NCBI GenBank assembly: GCA_028865375.1
Contig: JAGWKJ010000028.1
Location: forward strand, 1 to 13,769
Direction of reading: 5' to 3'
Source: Hyphomicrobiales bacterium
Lineage (GTDB): Bacteria > Pseudomonadota > Alphaproteobacteria > Rhizobiales > Beijerinckiaceae
DNA length: 13,769 bases
The notes beneath the pieces are model-generated. The model did no database searches. It worked only from the letters and a program-made list of their open reading frames with translations, and was not told the origin of the DNA. Shown piece after piece: positions 1 through 7,172 of the stretch. Numbering within the stretch: position 1 is the stretch's first letter; every line of letters starts with the position of its first letter. The translations under genes and the position numbers were made by a program.

Positions 1-706
1 CAAGGTGCTCGACCAAGCGCATGTCGAAGTCCTCGCCGCCGAGGAACGTGTCGCCGTTGGTCGACTTCACCTCGAACACGCCGTCGCCGATCTCCAAGAT
101 CGACACGTCGAACGTGCCGCCGCCGAGGTCGTAGACCGCGATCGTGCCGCTCTTGCGCTTGTCGAGGCCGTAGGCCAGCGCCGCCGCGGTCGGCTCGTTG
201 ATGATGCGCAGCACCTCGAGGCCGGCGATCTTGCCGGCGTCCTTGGTCGCCTGGCGCTGGGCGTCGTTGAAGTAGGCCGGGACGGTGATCACCGCCTTCT
301 CGACCTTCTCGCCGAGGTGGGCCTCGGCGGCCTCCTTCATCTTCTGCAGGATGAAGGCCGACACCTGCTGGGGCGAATAGTCCTTGCCGTGGGCGCGCAC
401 CCAGGCGTCGCCGTTCGGACCCTTCACGATCTCGTAGGGCACCATGCCCTTGTCCTTGGCGACCACCGGGTCGTCGAAGTTGCGCCCGATCAGGCGCTTG
501 ATCGCGAAGAAGGTGTTGGACGGGTTGGTCACCGCCTGGCGCTTGGCCGGCTGGCCGACCAGCCGCTCGCCGTCCTGCGCGAAGGCGACGATCGAGGGGG
601 TCGTGCGCGCGCCTTCCGAATTCTCGATGACCTTGGGGGTCGAACCCTCCATGACGGCGACGCAGGAATTCGTCGTGCCGAGGTCGATGCCGATCACTTT
701 GGCCAT
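1..706 (-). CDS. dnaK: Molecular chaperone DnaK (Hsp70), 5' part only
   Basis: This is the first 235 residues of the Hsp70 chaperone, an ATP-driven cytoplasmic protein-folding factor. The protein opens MAKVIGIDLGTTNSCVAVME, the classic Hsp70 phosphate-1 loop with GIDLGTTNS. Further in, it has the NEPTAAALAYGL segment and the DLGGGTFDVSIL phosphate-2 loop, all in the ATPase domain. The gene runs off the left edge, so the rest of the ATPase domain, the substrate-binding domain and any downstream dnaJ are not seen. The start ATG at 704-706 gives the canonical N-terminus and is preceded by a purine-rich GAGAGGAAC. A heat-shock promoter lies about 115 bases upstream. It is a housekeeping gene with no evident link to the benzoate genes. 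Confidence 0.97.
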   Translation of the reverse strand, partial: MAKVIGIDLGTTNSCVAVMEGSTPKVIENSEGARTTPSIVAFAQDGERLVGQPAKRQAVTNPSNTFFAIKRLIGRNFDDPVVAKDKGMVPYEIVKGPNGDAWVRAHGKDYSPQQVSAFILQKMKEAAEAHLGEKVEKAVITVPAYFNDAQRQATKDAGKIAGLEVLRIINEPTAAALAYGLDKRKSGTIAVYDLGGGTFDVSILEIGDGVFEVKSTNGDTFLGGEDFDMRLVEHL

Positions 707-824
707 GGTCCCAGTTCCTCTCGTGTCGCGGCGCCACCGGCCCCGAAGCGGCCGGATCGTGGGCGAGCCCTTGGGCGCGCCGGCGTCCGAAGTGTCGATC
801 GATCGGCGTTTCCGCCGTTCGGGG

Positions 825-855
825 CGTATATAGGGGCGCCAAAATCCGGCGCAAG
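825..855 (-). promoter_or_regulatory. Heat-shock (sigma-32/RpoH) promoter of dnaK
   Basis: Read on the minus strand, CTTG (855-852) is followed by exactly 17 bases and then CCTATATACG (834-825). This fits the alphaproteobacterial RpoH consensus CTTG-N17-CYTAT, and it points at dnaK. The predicted leader is about 115 bases. It contains a possible short hairpin, with CCGGCC at 737-742 and GGCCGG at 750-755. I see no CIRCE element. Promoter use is inferred from the sequence match alone. Confidence 0.8.
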
Positions 856-892
856 GCGGGCGCGGCCGGGAATCCGCAGCGGCGTCGCGCCG

Positions 893-1435
893 TCAATCCC
901 GCGCCAGCCCCGCGAACCGCCACAGGACCAGCGCCGACAGGCCGGCCGCCGAGGCCGCGTTCATCGTCAACAGCTTGCCCGCCTCGGCCGCGCTCCAGCC
1001 GGCCAGCGGCGCGCCATAGCGGCCGTGAGCCGCCAAGAACGCACCCGCCAGCAGCGCCGCCAGCGCGCGCGCCGCCTTGGCCTCGGCCGCGGGAATGGCG
1101 ACCGCGACGAGCAGGGCGGCCGGCACGAGAAACGCCTCCGTGCCCGCGCCCTCGCCCAACAGCTTGGCCGCGGCGAGCGAATCCACGAGCGCGAGCGCCG
1201 GCACGCCCCAGCGCACCCAGCGACCGTCGCGCCGGGCCAGCGCCGCCAACGCGGCATAGAGCGGCGCCGTCAGGGCCGAGGGTACGGCGATCCAGAACCG
1301 GCCCGTCAGCAGCCAGACGTAAAGCGGATAGGTCGGCTTGCCGAGCACGACCAGCCACGCGACCGCGCAAGCCGCCGCGGTGCGCGGGGAAGGGGAGGTC
1401 GCCGGACGATACGGCCGCGGTTCGGGCAAGGACAT
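893..1435 (-). CDS. Hypothetical small integral membrane protein
   Basis: I do not recognise this family. The protein is about 180 residues from the ATG at 1433-1435; a TTG seven codons upstream is an alternative start. After a proline-rich N-terminus it is strongly hydrophobic, with about five or six candidate membrane spans. They lie around AACAVAWLVVLGKPTYPLYV, FWIAVPSALTAPLYAALAAL, VPALALVDSLAAAKLL, FLVPAALLVAVAIPAA, ALAALLAGAFLAA and NAASAAGLSALVLWRFAGL. No Shine-Dalgarno is obvious at either start. It lies 55 bases downstream of the fused hydratase/dehydrogenase on the same strand and could be co-transcribed with it. The hydrophobic pattern and the lack of an equally sensible frame support it as real. 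The function is unknown. Confidence 0.6.
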   Translation of the reverse strand: MSLPEPRPYRPATSPSPRTAAACAVAWLVVLGKPTYPLYVWLLTGRFWIAVPSALTAPLYAALAALARRDGRWVRWGVPALALVDSLAAAKLLGEGAGTEAFLVPAALLVAVAIPAAEAKAARALAALLAGAFLAAHGRYGAPLAGWSAAEAGKLLTMNAASAAGLSALVLWRFAGLARD

Positions 1436-1490
1436 GGCGACTCGGGCTCGATGCAAGCGTTACGCGCGCGCCCGCCCGGCGTTTCGCACC

Positions 1491-3560
1491 CTACCCGCCC
1501 ACCGACGCGAAGGTCCTTCCCGACGCCGCCAGCTCGGCGATCAGCTTTGCCGGCCGCCAGAACGCCGCGTCTTCCGCCGCCAGCGCTTCGAGCCGCGTCA
1601 GCACGCGAGCGGGGCCGAGCGCGTCGGCGTGGAACATCAGTCCGCCGCGCGCGCGGGGAAATCCGTAGCCGAGCGCGGTGACGAGGTCGATCTCGGCGGC
1701 CGAGCGCGCCATGCCCTCTTCGAGGATGCGCGCGGCTTCGTCGATCATCGCCAGCGTGCAGCGCTCGACGATCTCGTCGGCCGCGAAGGCGCGCCGCGAG
1801 ACCTTGGCGAAGCGCGCCTCCTCCGCGATCATGTCCTCGACCAGCGGATCGTCGACCCGCGGGCCGCCGCCGGGATAGCGATACCAGCCGACGCCGGCCT
1901 TCCGGCCGAGCCTGCCCTCCGCCACCATGCGGTCGGCGACGACGAAGGGATAGCGCCGGGCGGGATCGCGCGCGGCATCCTTGCGGCGGCGGTTGGCGAA
2001 GGCGATGTCGAGGCCCGACAGGTCCTGCGTCTCGTAGGGGCCCATCGCGAAGCCGAATCCGGTCATCGCGGAGTCGATCTCCCACGGCGTCGAGCCGTCG
2101 AGCAGGATCGTCTCGGCCGCCTCGCGATAGCGCGCGTAGATGCGGTTGCCCACGAAGCCCTCGCAGGCGCCCGCCAGCACGGGGACCTTGCCCAGCCGCT
2201 TGGCGAGCGCATAGGCGGCGGCGAGCGCGCGCGGCGAGGTCTCCTTCGCCCGCACGATCTCGACCAGCCGCATCACGTGCGCGGGCGCGAAGAAATGCAG
2301 CCCGACCAGCCGCGACGGATCGGCCAACCCGGCGGCGATGGCGTCGGGATCGAGGTAGGACGTGTTGGTGGCGAAGATCGCCTCCGCGCCGAGCGCCGCC
2401 TCCAACCTTGCGAAGACGGCGCGCTTGGCGCCGATGTCCTCGAACACGGCCTCGATGGCGAGCCCGGCGCCCTGCGCGCGGCCGAACTCCGTCGTGGCGT
2501 CGAGCCGCGCACGCCGCTCGTCCGCCTGGCCTTTGGAGACGTGGCCGCCCTTCAGGCCCTGCGCGACGATCTTGTCCAGGTTGGCGCGCGCGCGGGCGAC
2601 CGCCTCGTCGTCGGTCTCGACCAGCGTGACGTCGAGGCCCGCCGACAGCAACGCCCAAGCGATGCCCGCGCCCATCGTGCCGCCGCCCACGACGCAGACG
2701 CGCTCGATCGGCGCAGGCGCGATTTCCGCCAGCGAAGCCGGCACCTTGGCCGCGCGCTCGGCGAAGAACAAGTGGCGCAGCGCGCGCGCCTCCGGCGCTT
2801 CGCGCAGCCGAAGGAAGGCCGCGCGCTCGGCGGCGAGCGCCTCGTCGAACGGCGAGGAGGCGGCGCCCGCGACGAGATCGAGCGCGACGCCGGGCGCGGC
2901 GCGGCCGGGAAGCTTGGCGGCGATCTCGGCGCGCAGGGCTTCCAGCGTCGCAGCGGCGGCGGGCGCGGCGGAACGCGTGCGAACGGGCGCGGCCTCGCGG
3001 AGGCGCGCCGTGTCGACGGCGCAGGCCGCGGCGACGGGATCGTCGGCCAAAGCTTCGACGAGGCCCGACGTCGCCGCCTCGGCGCCGGCGACCGGGCGGC
3101 CGAACGCGACCATGCGCGCCGCGCGCTCGACGCCCACGAGGCGTGGCAGGCGCTGGGTGCCGCCGGCGCCGGGCACGACGCCCAACGTCGTTTCGGGCAG
3201 ACCGAGCGAGGCCTTCGGCGAGGCGATGCGCGCGCGGCACGCGAGCGCGAGTTCCAGCCCGCCACCCAGCGCGGGGCCGGAGATCGCGGCGATCCAGGGA
3301 ACGGGGCAGTCTTCGATGCGCCGGGCGACGTCGGGCAAGTGCGGCGGCACGGGCGGCGCGTCGAATTCGCGCGCGTCGGCGCCGGCGGCGAAGCAGGTGC
3401 CGCGACCCGACAGGATTACGCGATCAAGGCCGTCCTGCGCCTCGATCCAGTCAAGCGCGTCCGCCAGCCCCCGGCGCGCATCGCGGCCGATGGCGTTGAC
3501 GGGCGGAAAATCGAGCTCGACGAAGGCGGCCGCGCCCTCGCGGCGACGGTGGACCGGCAT
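1491..3560 (-). CDS. Fused enoyl-CoA hydratase / 3-hydroxyacyl-CoA dehydrogenase (FadB/FadJ type)
   Basis: A bifunctional cytoplasmic beta-oxidation enzyme of 689 residues. Residues about 1-190 are a crotonase domain with both catalytic glutamates, E103 in GGGLELALAC and E123 in LPETTLGVVPGAGGTQRL, so it should be an active hydratase. Residues about 285-690 are an NAD-dependent 3-hydroxyacyl-CoA dehydrogenase. This part has a dinucleotide fold VVGGGTMGAG (290-299) and a His-Glu pair, H422 and E434, in GLHFFAPAHVMRLVEI; two C-terminal dehydrogenase domains follow. The start ATG at 3558-3560 has a strong AAAGGAGA ribosome site six to seven bases upstream. The open frame continues far upstream, but nothing there resembles this family. 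In this setting it probably hydrates and oxidises 2,3-dehydroadipyl-CoA to 3-oxoadipyl-CoA; that substrate is inferred from the neighbours. General fatty-acid oxidation is the alternative. Confidence 0.93.
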   Translation of the reverse strand: MPVHRRREGAAAFVELDFPPVNAIGRDARRGLADALDWIEAQDGLDRVILSGRGTCFAAGADAREFDAPPVPPHLPDVARRIEDCPVPWIAAISGPALGGGLELALACRARIASPKASLGLPETTLGVVPGAGGTQRLPRLVGVERAARMVAFGRPVAGAEAATSGLVEALADDPVAAACAVDTARLREAAPVRTRSAAPAAAATLEALRAEIAAKLPGRAAPGVALDLVAGAASSPFDEALAAERAAFLRLREAPEARALRHLFFAERAAKVPASLAEIAPAPIERVCVVGGGTMGAGIAWALLSAGLDVTLVETDDEAVARARANLDKIVAQGLKGGHVSKGQADERRARLDATTEFGRAQGAGLAIEAVFEDIGAKRAVFARLEAALGAEAIFATNTSYLDPDAIAAGLADPSRLVGLHFFAPAHVMRLVEIVRAKETSPRALAAAYALAKRLGKVPVLAGACEGFVGNRIYARYREAAETILLDGSTPWEIDSAMTGFGFAMGPYETQDLSGLDIAFANRRRKDAARDPARRYPFVVADRMVAEGRLGRKAGVGWYRYPGGGPRVDDPLVEDMIAEEARFAKVSRRAFAADEIVERCTLAMIDEAARILEEGMARSAAEIDLVTALGYGFPRARGGLMFHADALGPARVLTRLEALAAEDAAFWRPAKLIAELAASGRTFASVGG

Positions 3561-3598
3561 TGGCGTCTCCTTTCGTCGTCGCCGTGGCCGACGGGTCC

Positions 3599-3626
3599 TT
3601 GGCGCGGGCGCGCGCCGGGCTATAGA
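3599..3626 (+). promoter_or_regulatory. Candidate promoter of the PaaG-like gene
   Basis: TTGGCG (3599-3604) and TATAGA (3621-3626) are separated by 16 bases. Transcription would begin within a few bases of the ATG at 3636, giving an almost leaderless message. That would explain why no Shine-Dalgarno is visible. The -10 overlaps TGCTCTATAG on the minus strand (3629-3620), which resembles the element at the box promoters. This is a sequence match only. Confidence 0.35.
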
Positions 3627-3635
3627 GCATCCGCG

Positions 3636-4445
3636 ATGGACCGCGCCAAGGACCTCGATGCCGCCACCGTGCTCGCCTCGCGCGATGGCGCGGTCGCGCG
3701 CATCGTGCTGAACCGTCCGGCCAAGAAGAACGCCCTGACGCGCGCCGCGCTGGAGGCGCTGCGCACGGCGCTCGACGAGGCCTTCGTCGACGATACCGTG
3801 CGCGTCGTCGCGCTGTCGGGCGCCGGCGACGCGTTCTGCGCCGGCCAGGACCTGGCTGAGCGCGACCCGCGCCGCGCCGTGCATTGGCCGCCCGACCTCG
3901 CGGCGATCCAAGCGGAGCTTTACCATCCGATCCTGCGGTCGCTGCGGGTCGCACAAAAGCCCGTCGTCGCGCTGGTGGAGGGGATCGCCAGCGGCGCCGG
4001 CGCCGGCTTGGCGCTGGCCTGCGACGTGACGCTCGCCACCGACGACGCGCGTTTCGCCTTCTCGTTCGTTCGGATCGGGCTGTCGGTCGACGCCGGCCTC
4101 GGCCAAGTGCTCGCCTCCCGGCTCGGGCCGGCGCGGGCGCGCGCGCTGCTGATGTTGGGGGAAAGCCTCACGGGTAGCGAAGCGGCGCAGGCCGGGCTGA
4201 TCTGGCGCTCGGCGCCCGAGGGCGCGGCGTTCGACGCGCTCGCCGCCGCGACGGTCGCCGCGCTCGCCGCCGCGCCGCGGCGCGCGCTGGCCGCGATCAA
4301 GTCGGCCGTCGTCGCGGCGGAGGATCTCGGCTTCGAGGACTATCTCGCCCGCGAGGCCGCGTTGCAGGGGGAGGCGGCCGCCGACGCCGATTACCGCGAA
4401 GGCGTGCTGGCGTTCCTCGAGAAGCGCGAGCCGCGTTGGCGCTAA
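3636..4445 (+). CDS. PaaG-like enoyl-CoA isomerase (crotonase superfamily)
   Basis: A 269-residue single-domain crotonase-fold protein. The first oxyanion-hole segment is SGAGDAFCAGQDL (61-73) and the second is EGIASGAGAGLALACD (115-130). Neither hydratase glutamate is present: the first position is G124 and the second is F144. It has instead an aspartate, D152, in IGLSVDAG, matching the catalytic aspartate of PaaG in its PDxGG motif. This favours double-bond isomerisation over hydration. A fitting role is shifting the 3,4 double bond of dehydroadipyl-CoA to 2,3, between BoxD and the fused hydratase/dehydrogenase encoded divergently next door. That role is inference. The start ATG lacks a clear ribosome site. 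The 3' end overlaps the convergent boxR by four bases. Automatic annotation would probably call it an enoyl-CoA hydratase. Confidence 0.88.
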   Translation: MDRAKDLDAATVLASRDGAVARIVLNRPAKKNALTRAALEALRTALDEAFVDDTVRVVALSGAGDAFCAGQDLAERDPRRAVHWPPDLAAIQAELYHPILRSLRVAQKPVVALVEGIASGAGAGLALACDVTLATDDARFAFSFVRIGLSVDAGLGQVLASRLGPARARALLMLGESLTGSEAAQAGLIWRSAPEGAAFDALAAATVAALAAAPRRALAAIKSAVVAAEDLGFEDYLAREAALQGEAAADADYREGVLAFLEKREPRWR

Positions 4446-5368
4446 AGCCAGCCGCGCGCCTCGACCAGCGCCGCCAGCTCGTCGGCGGATTGCCCGGCCG
4501 ACTTGCCCTGCGTGTCGATCCGCGCGTCGGCGCGGGCGTATTGCGCCTCGCGCGCGTCCAGGATCGCTTCGAGCTGTTTCATCGCTTCCGGGTTGCCGGC
4601 CATCGGCCGCGTGTCCCCCTGTGCGCGCACGCGCTCCATGTGCTCGGCGGGACTCGCCTTGATCCACACGACGGAGAAATCCGCCAGCAGCGCCCGATAT
4701 GTCTCTGGCTCGGTCACCACGCCGCCGGCGACCGCCAGCACGAGCGAGGGATGGGTCGCCGCGATGCGCTCGATCGCCTGGCGTTCCAGCCGGCGATAGC
4801 CTTCCGCGCCGTAGAGCGCCATCACGTCGGCGACCGGCATCCCGGCCTGTTCCTCGATGTCGCGGTCGAGCTCGACGAACTGCGTGGCGAAGCGCCGGCC
4901 CAGCGCCGCGCCCAGCGTCGACTTGCCGGCGCCGCGCAGCCCCACCAGCGCGATGCGCCGCGAACGTTCGCCGCGCACGGCCGATGCGCCAAGCTCGGTC
5001 AACGCGCGCGCCTTCGCTTCCGCGCCGGCCCGGCGGAACAAGTCCGCGACGTGGAAGGCGTCCGACGTCCAAGGGTCGTCCTCGGCGGTCAGCCACTCGA
5101 CGCGGCAATCGAGCGCGACGGCCACGCGCAACAGCAGCGCGATCGAGACGTTGCCGGCGCCGGCCTCGATCTGCGCCAGATAGCGCTGCGAGACGCCCGA
5201 AGCCGCCGAAAGCGCCATCCGCGTCAGGCCCTTGCGGTCGCGCGCGCGCCGCACCCGCTCGCCGACTCGCGCCATCAGCGCGGCGATCCGTTCTTCCGCA
5301 AGCGCTTCCGCGTCGGCCGGCGCCGCTTCGCCGCGGAAGTTGGTGATTTCGCTCAAGCCTCGGCCCAT
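4442..5368 (-). CDS. boxR: Benzoyl-CoA-responsive regulator BoxR (XRE domain plus shikimate-kinase-like domain)
   Basis: A 308-residue BoxR/BzdR-family regulator. Residues about 35-95 form an XRE-type helix-turn-helix (ERVRRARDRKGLTRMALSAA, then SQRYLAQIEAGAGNVSIALL). Residues about 135-308 resemble shikimate kinase: a Walker A loop GLRGAGKST (143-151), the aspartate region ELDRDIE (166-172), YRRLERQAI (191-199), the AGGVV segment (214-218) and DTRPMAGNP (252-260). In Azoarcus the family represses benzoate genes until benzoyl-CoA binds the kinase-like domain. The start ATG at 5366-5368 has no Shine-Dalgarno and lies five bases downstream of a TATAGT -10, suggesting a leaderless message. That -10 overlaps the proposed BoxR operator, which points to autoregulation. 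The gene follows the boxCBA-thioesterase genes on the same strand and ends overlapping the convergent isomerase gene. Confidence 0.93.
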   Translation of the reverse strand: MGRGLSEITNFRGEAAPADAEALAEERIAALMARVGERVRRARDRKGLTRMALSAASGVSQRYLAQIEAGAGNVSIALLLRVAVALDCRVEWLTAEDDPWTSDAFHVADLFRRAGAEAKARALTELGASAVRGERSRRIALVGLRGAGKSTLGAALGRRFATQFVELDRDIEEQAGMPVADVMALYGAEGYRRLERQAIERIAATHPSLVLAVAGGVVTEPETYRALLADFSVVWIKASPAEHMERVRAQGDTRPMAGNPEAMKQLEAILDAREAQYARADARIDTQGKSAGQSADELAALVEARGWL

Positions 5369-5372
5369 CGGA

Positions 5373-5384
5373 ACTATAATGCAT
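5373..5384 (-). promoter_or_regulatory. boxR promoter -10 with overlapping TGCATTATAG operator candidate
   Basis: On the minus strand TGCATTATAG occupies 5383-5374. Its last bases form a good -10, TATAGT (5378-5373). No convincing -35 lies 16-18 bases upstream. The ATGCAT at 5379-5384 is itself palindromic. The element is shared exactly over nine bases with the boxC promoter and with a site inside the ligase gene. BzdR/BoxR operators described in Azoarcus contain TGCA, so I infer BoxR binding here and autoregulation. Confidence 0.5.
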
Positions 5385-5506
5385 ACGGGTAGCCGATTCC
5401 GGCCAGCCCTCCAATGTGGCTTGAAGACCCATTCCGCGTCGTTGCCTAGGGATTTGGTCGATTCCGCGCCCCTAAAATTTGTCTGCCACGGCGCGGCGCC
5501 GCCGCT

Positions 5507-5953
5507 TCAGGCCGGCATTTCGACGAGATAGGGCGCCAGCGCCTCGACGATGCGCTCGGGCGGCGGACGCTTGGAGAACGTCGCGGGGTCGACGAACACT
5601 TCGACGAAGCGGCCCTCGAAGCACAGCGCGCCGTCCTGCCGGCCTTCTACGCGCAGGGTGACGCTCGTCTTGCCGAGCGCGACCGGAAAGACGCGGCAAA
5701 CGAGACGATGCCGCGGGCCGATCGGCTGGCGGAAATCGAGGCTCATGTGGACGAAGGGCATGCCGACGCCATGGTCGAGCTCGTTTTCGAACCAGCCGCC
5801 GACGCCGGTCGCGCGCTCCCAGAAGGCGTCGATGGCATCGAGCGCGAACGAGGGGATGCGCCCGGTGAAGACGATCCGCGCAGGGTCGCAATCTCCCCAG
5901 CCGACGCGGATGACATGTTCGAAGGTTTCGGCGGGCCGGCGTTCGTCGGTCAT
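5507..5953 (-). CDS. Acyl-CoA thioesterase of the 4-hydroxybenzoyl-CoA thioesterase family (likely benzoyl-CoA thioesterase)
   Basis: A 148-residue single hot-dog protein. It carries WGDCDPARIVF (19-29), the family signature. D23 aligns with the catalytic Asp17 of the Pseudomonas 4-hydroxybenzoyl-CoA thioesterase (GDCDPAGIV). Thioesterases of this kind sit in several box clusters, and in Azoarcus evansii one was shown to hydrolyse benzoyl-CoA-type esters. The likely role is releasing CoA when aromatic CoA esters accumulate. It is the last gene of the boxCBA run: its ATG (5951-5953) lies eight bases past the boxA stop, with TGAGGACGG just upstream as ribosome site. The family and context are clear. 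The exact substrate is inferred. Confidence 0.88.
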   Translation of the reverse strand: MTDERRPAETFEHVIRVGWGDCDPARIVFTGRIPSFALDAIDAFWERATGVGGWFENELDHGVGMPFVHMSLDFRQPIGPRHRLVCRVFPVALGKTSVTLRVEGRQDGALCFEGRFVEVFVDPATFSKRPPPERIVEALAPYLVEMPA

Positions 5954-5961
5954 GTCCGTCC

Positions 5962-7146
5962 TCAATATGTCTCGACGTGGTAGCGGCCCTCGGCGCGCAT
6001 CGCGGGCTTGATCGCGGCCCAATCGACGCCCGCCGCGCGCGCGACGTCGGCGAAGGCTTCGTCGACGCCCGCTTCCATCGCCTTCTTGCCGCACACGTAG
6101 ACGTGGCCCTTCGGGTCGGCGAGCAGCGAGGCGATCTCCCCGCCCGCCGCGCGGATCTCGTCCTGCACGTAGGCCTTCGTCCGGCCCGGCACGCGCGAGA
6201 AGGCGAACACCTTGCGCAAGAACGCGTCGGGCACCTTCGCCAGCGGCCCGAAATACGGCAGGTCCTCGGGCGTGCGGGCGCCGAAGACGAGCGTCAGGCG
6301 CCCCGTCGCGCGCGCGTCCTCGCGCTGGCGGCGCATCGTGAAGGCGCGGAACGGCGCCGCGCCGGTGCCGGTGCACACCATCAGGATGCGCGCCTGCGGA
6401 TCGCCGGGCAGCAGGAAGGTCGCGCCGAACGGGCCCACCACCTTCACTTCGTCACCGGACTTCAGGTCGCAGACGTAGTTGGACCCAATCCCGCCATCCT
6501 CGCGTTTCACGGTCAACGACAGGTTGTTGAAGTTCGGCCGCTCGCCGTCGCGCGGGCTCGAAACCGAATAGAGCCGCGGCAGGTGCGGCCTGCCGTCGGC
6601 GCGCGCGCCCGGCGGCAGCACGCCGATCGACTGGCCTTCGAGCGTCGGCATCGGGCTGGCGCCGAAGGTCAGGATCACGTGGCGGACGTCGGCGTCGCTG
6701 GCCGGCCCCGTGAGGCGATAATTGCCCTGCACGATCGCCGTGACCGGCTTGGCGATCGTGTAGAGATTGACCGTCGGCTTGGCGGCGCCCGCGGGCGCGC
6801 GGCCCGCGCCGCCCGCGCCCGAATGCGCTTTTTCCAACAGGGCGGCGACGTCGTCGTCGAGCGCCTCGACCGCGGACGCCGGACCGAGCGTCTCGTCGGG
6901 CGGCGGCAACTCGCTCCAGCCGAACTGCTCCTCGAGCGAATAGGGAACGGCGACGTGTCGCCACACGTCGATGGATCCGGTCGGGCAGACCGGCACGCAG
7001 GCCATGCAGAACGCGCAGGTCGCCGCGTCCACCACGACGTTGACGTCGTCGTGCCGGATCGCCCCGACCGGACAGGCCGCCTCGCACGAATGGCAGCGGA
7101 TGCAGATCTCGGGATCGATCAGGTGCTGCTTGACGCTCGCGCTCAC
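5962..7146 (-). CDS. boxA: Benzoyl-CoA 2,3-epoxidase reductase component BoxA
   Basis: A 394-residue iron-sulfur flavoprotein that passes electrons from NADPH to the BoxB oxygenase. Two 4Fe-4S motifs are at the N-terminus: C15, C18, C21, C25P and C44, C47, C50, C54P. After an Ala/Gly-rich linker (about 105-122) comes a ferredoxin-NADP reductase module. It has the FAD-binding RLYSVSSP (191-198), the nucleotide loop CTGTGAAPFRAF (258-269), and VYVCGKKAM (349-357) near the C-terminus, which ends in an aromatic residue as in plant-type reductases. I chose GTG at 7144-7146 because GGAGG (7154-7158) lies seven bases upstream. A GTG overlapping the boxB stop is possible but has no comparable site. 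It lies between boxB and the thioesterase in one operon. Confidence 0.95.
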   Translation of the reverse strand: MSASVKQHLIDPEICIRCHSCEAACPVGAIRHDDVNVVVDAATCAFCMACVPVCPTGSIDVWRHVAVPYSLEEQFGWSELPPPDETLGPASAVEALDDDVAALLEKAHSGAGGAGRAPAGAAKPTVNLYTIAKPVTAIVQGNYRLTGPASDADVRHVILTFGASPMPTLEGQSIGVLPPGARADGRPHLPRLYSVSSPRDGERPNFNNLSLTVKREDGGIGSNYVCDLKSGDEVKVVGPFGATFLLPGDPQARILMVCTGTGAAPFRAFTMRRQREDARATGRLTLVFGARTPEDLPYFGPLAKVPDAFLRKVFAFSRVPGRTKAYVQDEIRAAGGEIASLLADPKGHVYVCGKKAMEAGVDEAFADVARAAGVDWAAIKPAMRAEGRYHVETY

Positions 7147-7153
7147 GCTTCGG

Positions 7154-7158
7154 CCTCC
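7154..7158 (-). promoter_or_regulatory. Ribosome binding site that fixes the boxA start
   Basis: GGAGG on the minus strand, seven bases before the GTG at 7146-7144. It favours this start over the in-frame GTG that overlaps the boxB stop codon at 7173-7175. Confidence 0.75.
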
Positions 7159-7172
7159 GTTCGCGACCCCGG

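Noticed and set aside
5..1681. Long plus-strand open frame opposite dnaK and the membrane protein
   Set aside because: It is antisense to unmistakable DnaK, with an Arg/Gly/His-rich composition typical of GC-rich shadow frames.
1338..3635. Upstream extension of the isomerase frame into a 1035-residue protein
   Set aside because: The extension is antisense to the fused hydratase/dehydrogenase and resembles no protein. The crotonase similarity begins at the ATG at 3636.
5375..5380. Plus-strand TATAAT at 5375 (and at 10390) as forward promoters
   Set aside because: No plus-strand gene follows either site. The same bases read on the minus strand give -10 elements pointing at boxR and boxC.
3561..5432. 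N-terminal extension of the fused hydratase/dehydrogenase to 1313 residues
   Set aside because: It runs out of frame through boxR and antisense to the isomerase. The ATG at 3560 has a strong ribosome site and the protein starts the crotonase domain there.
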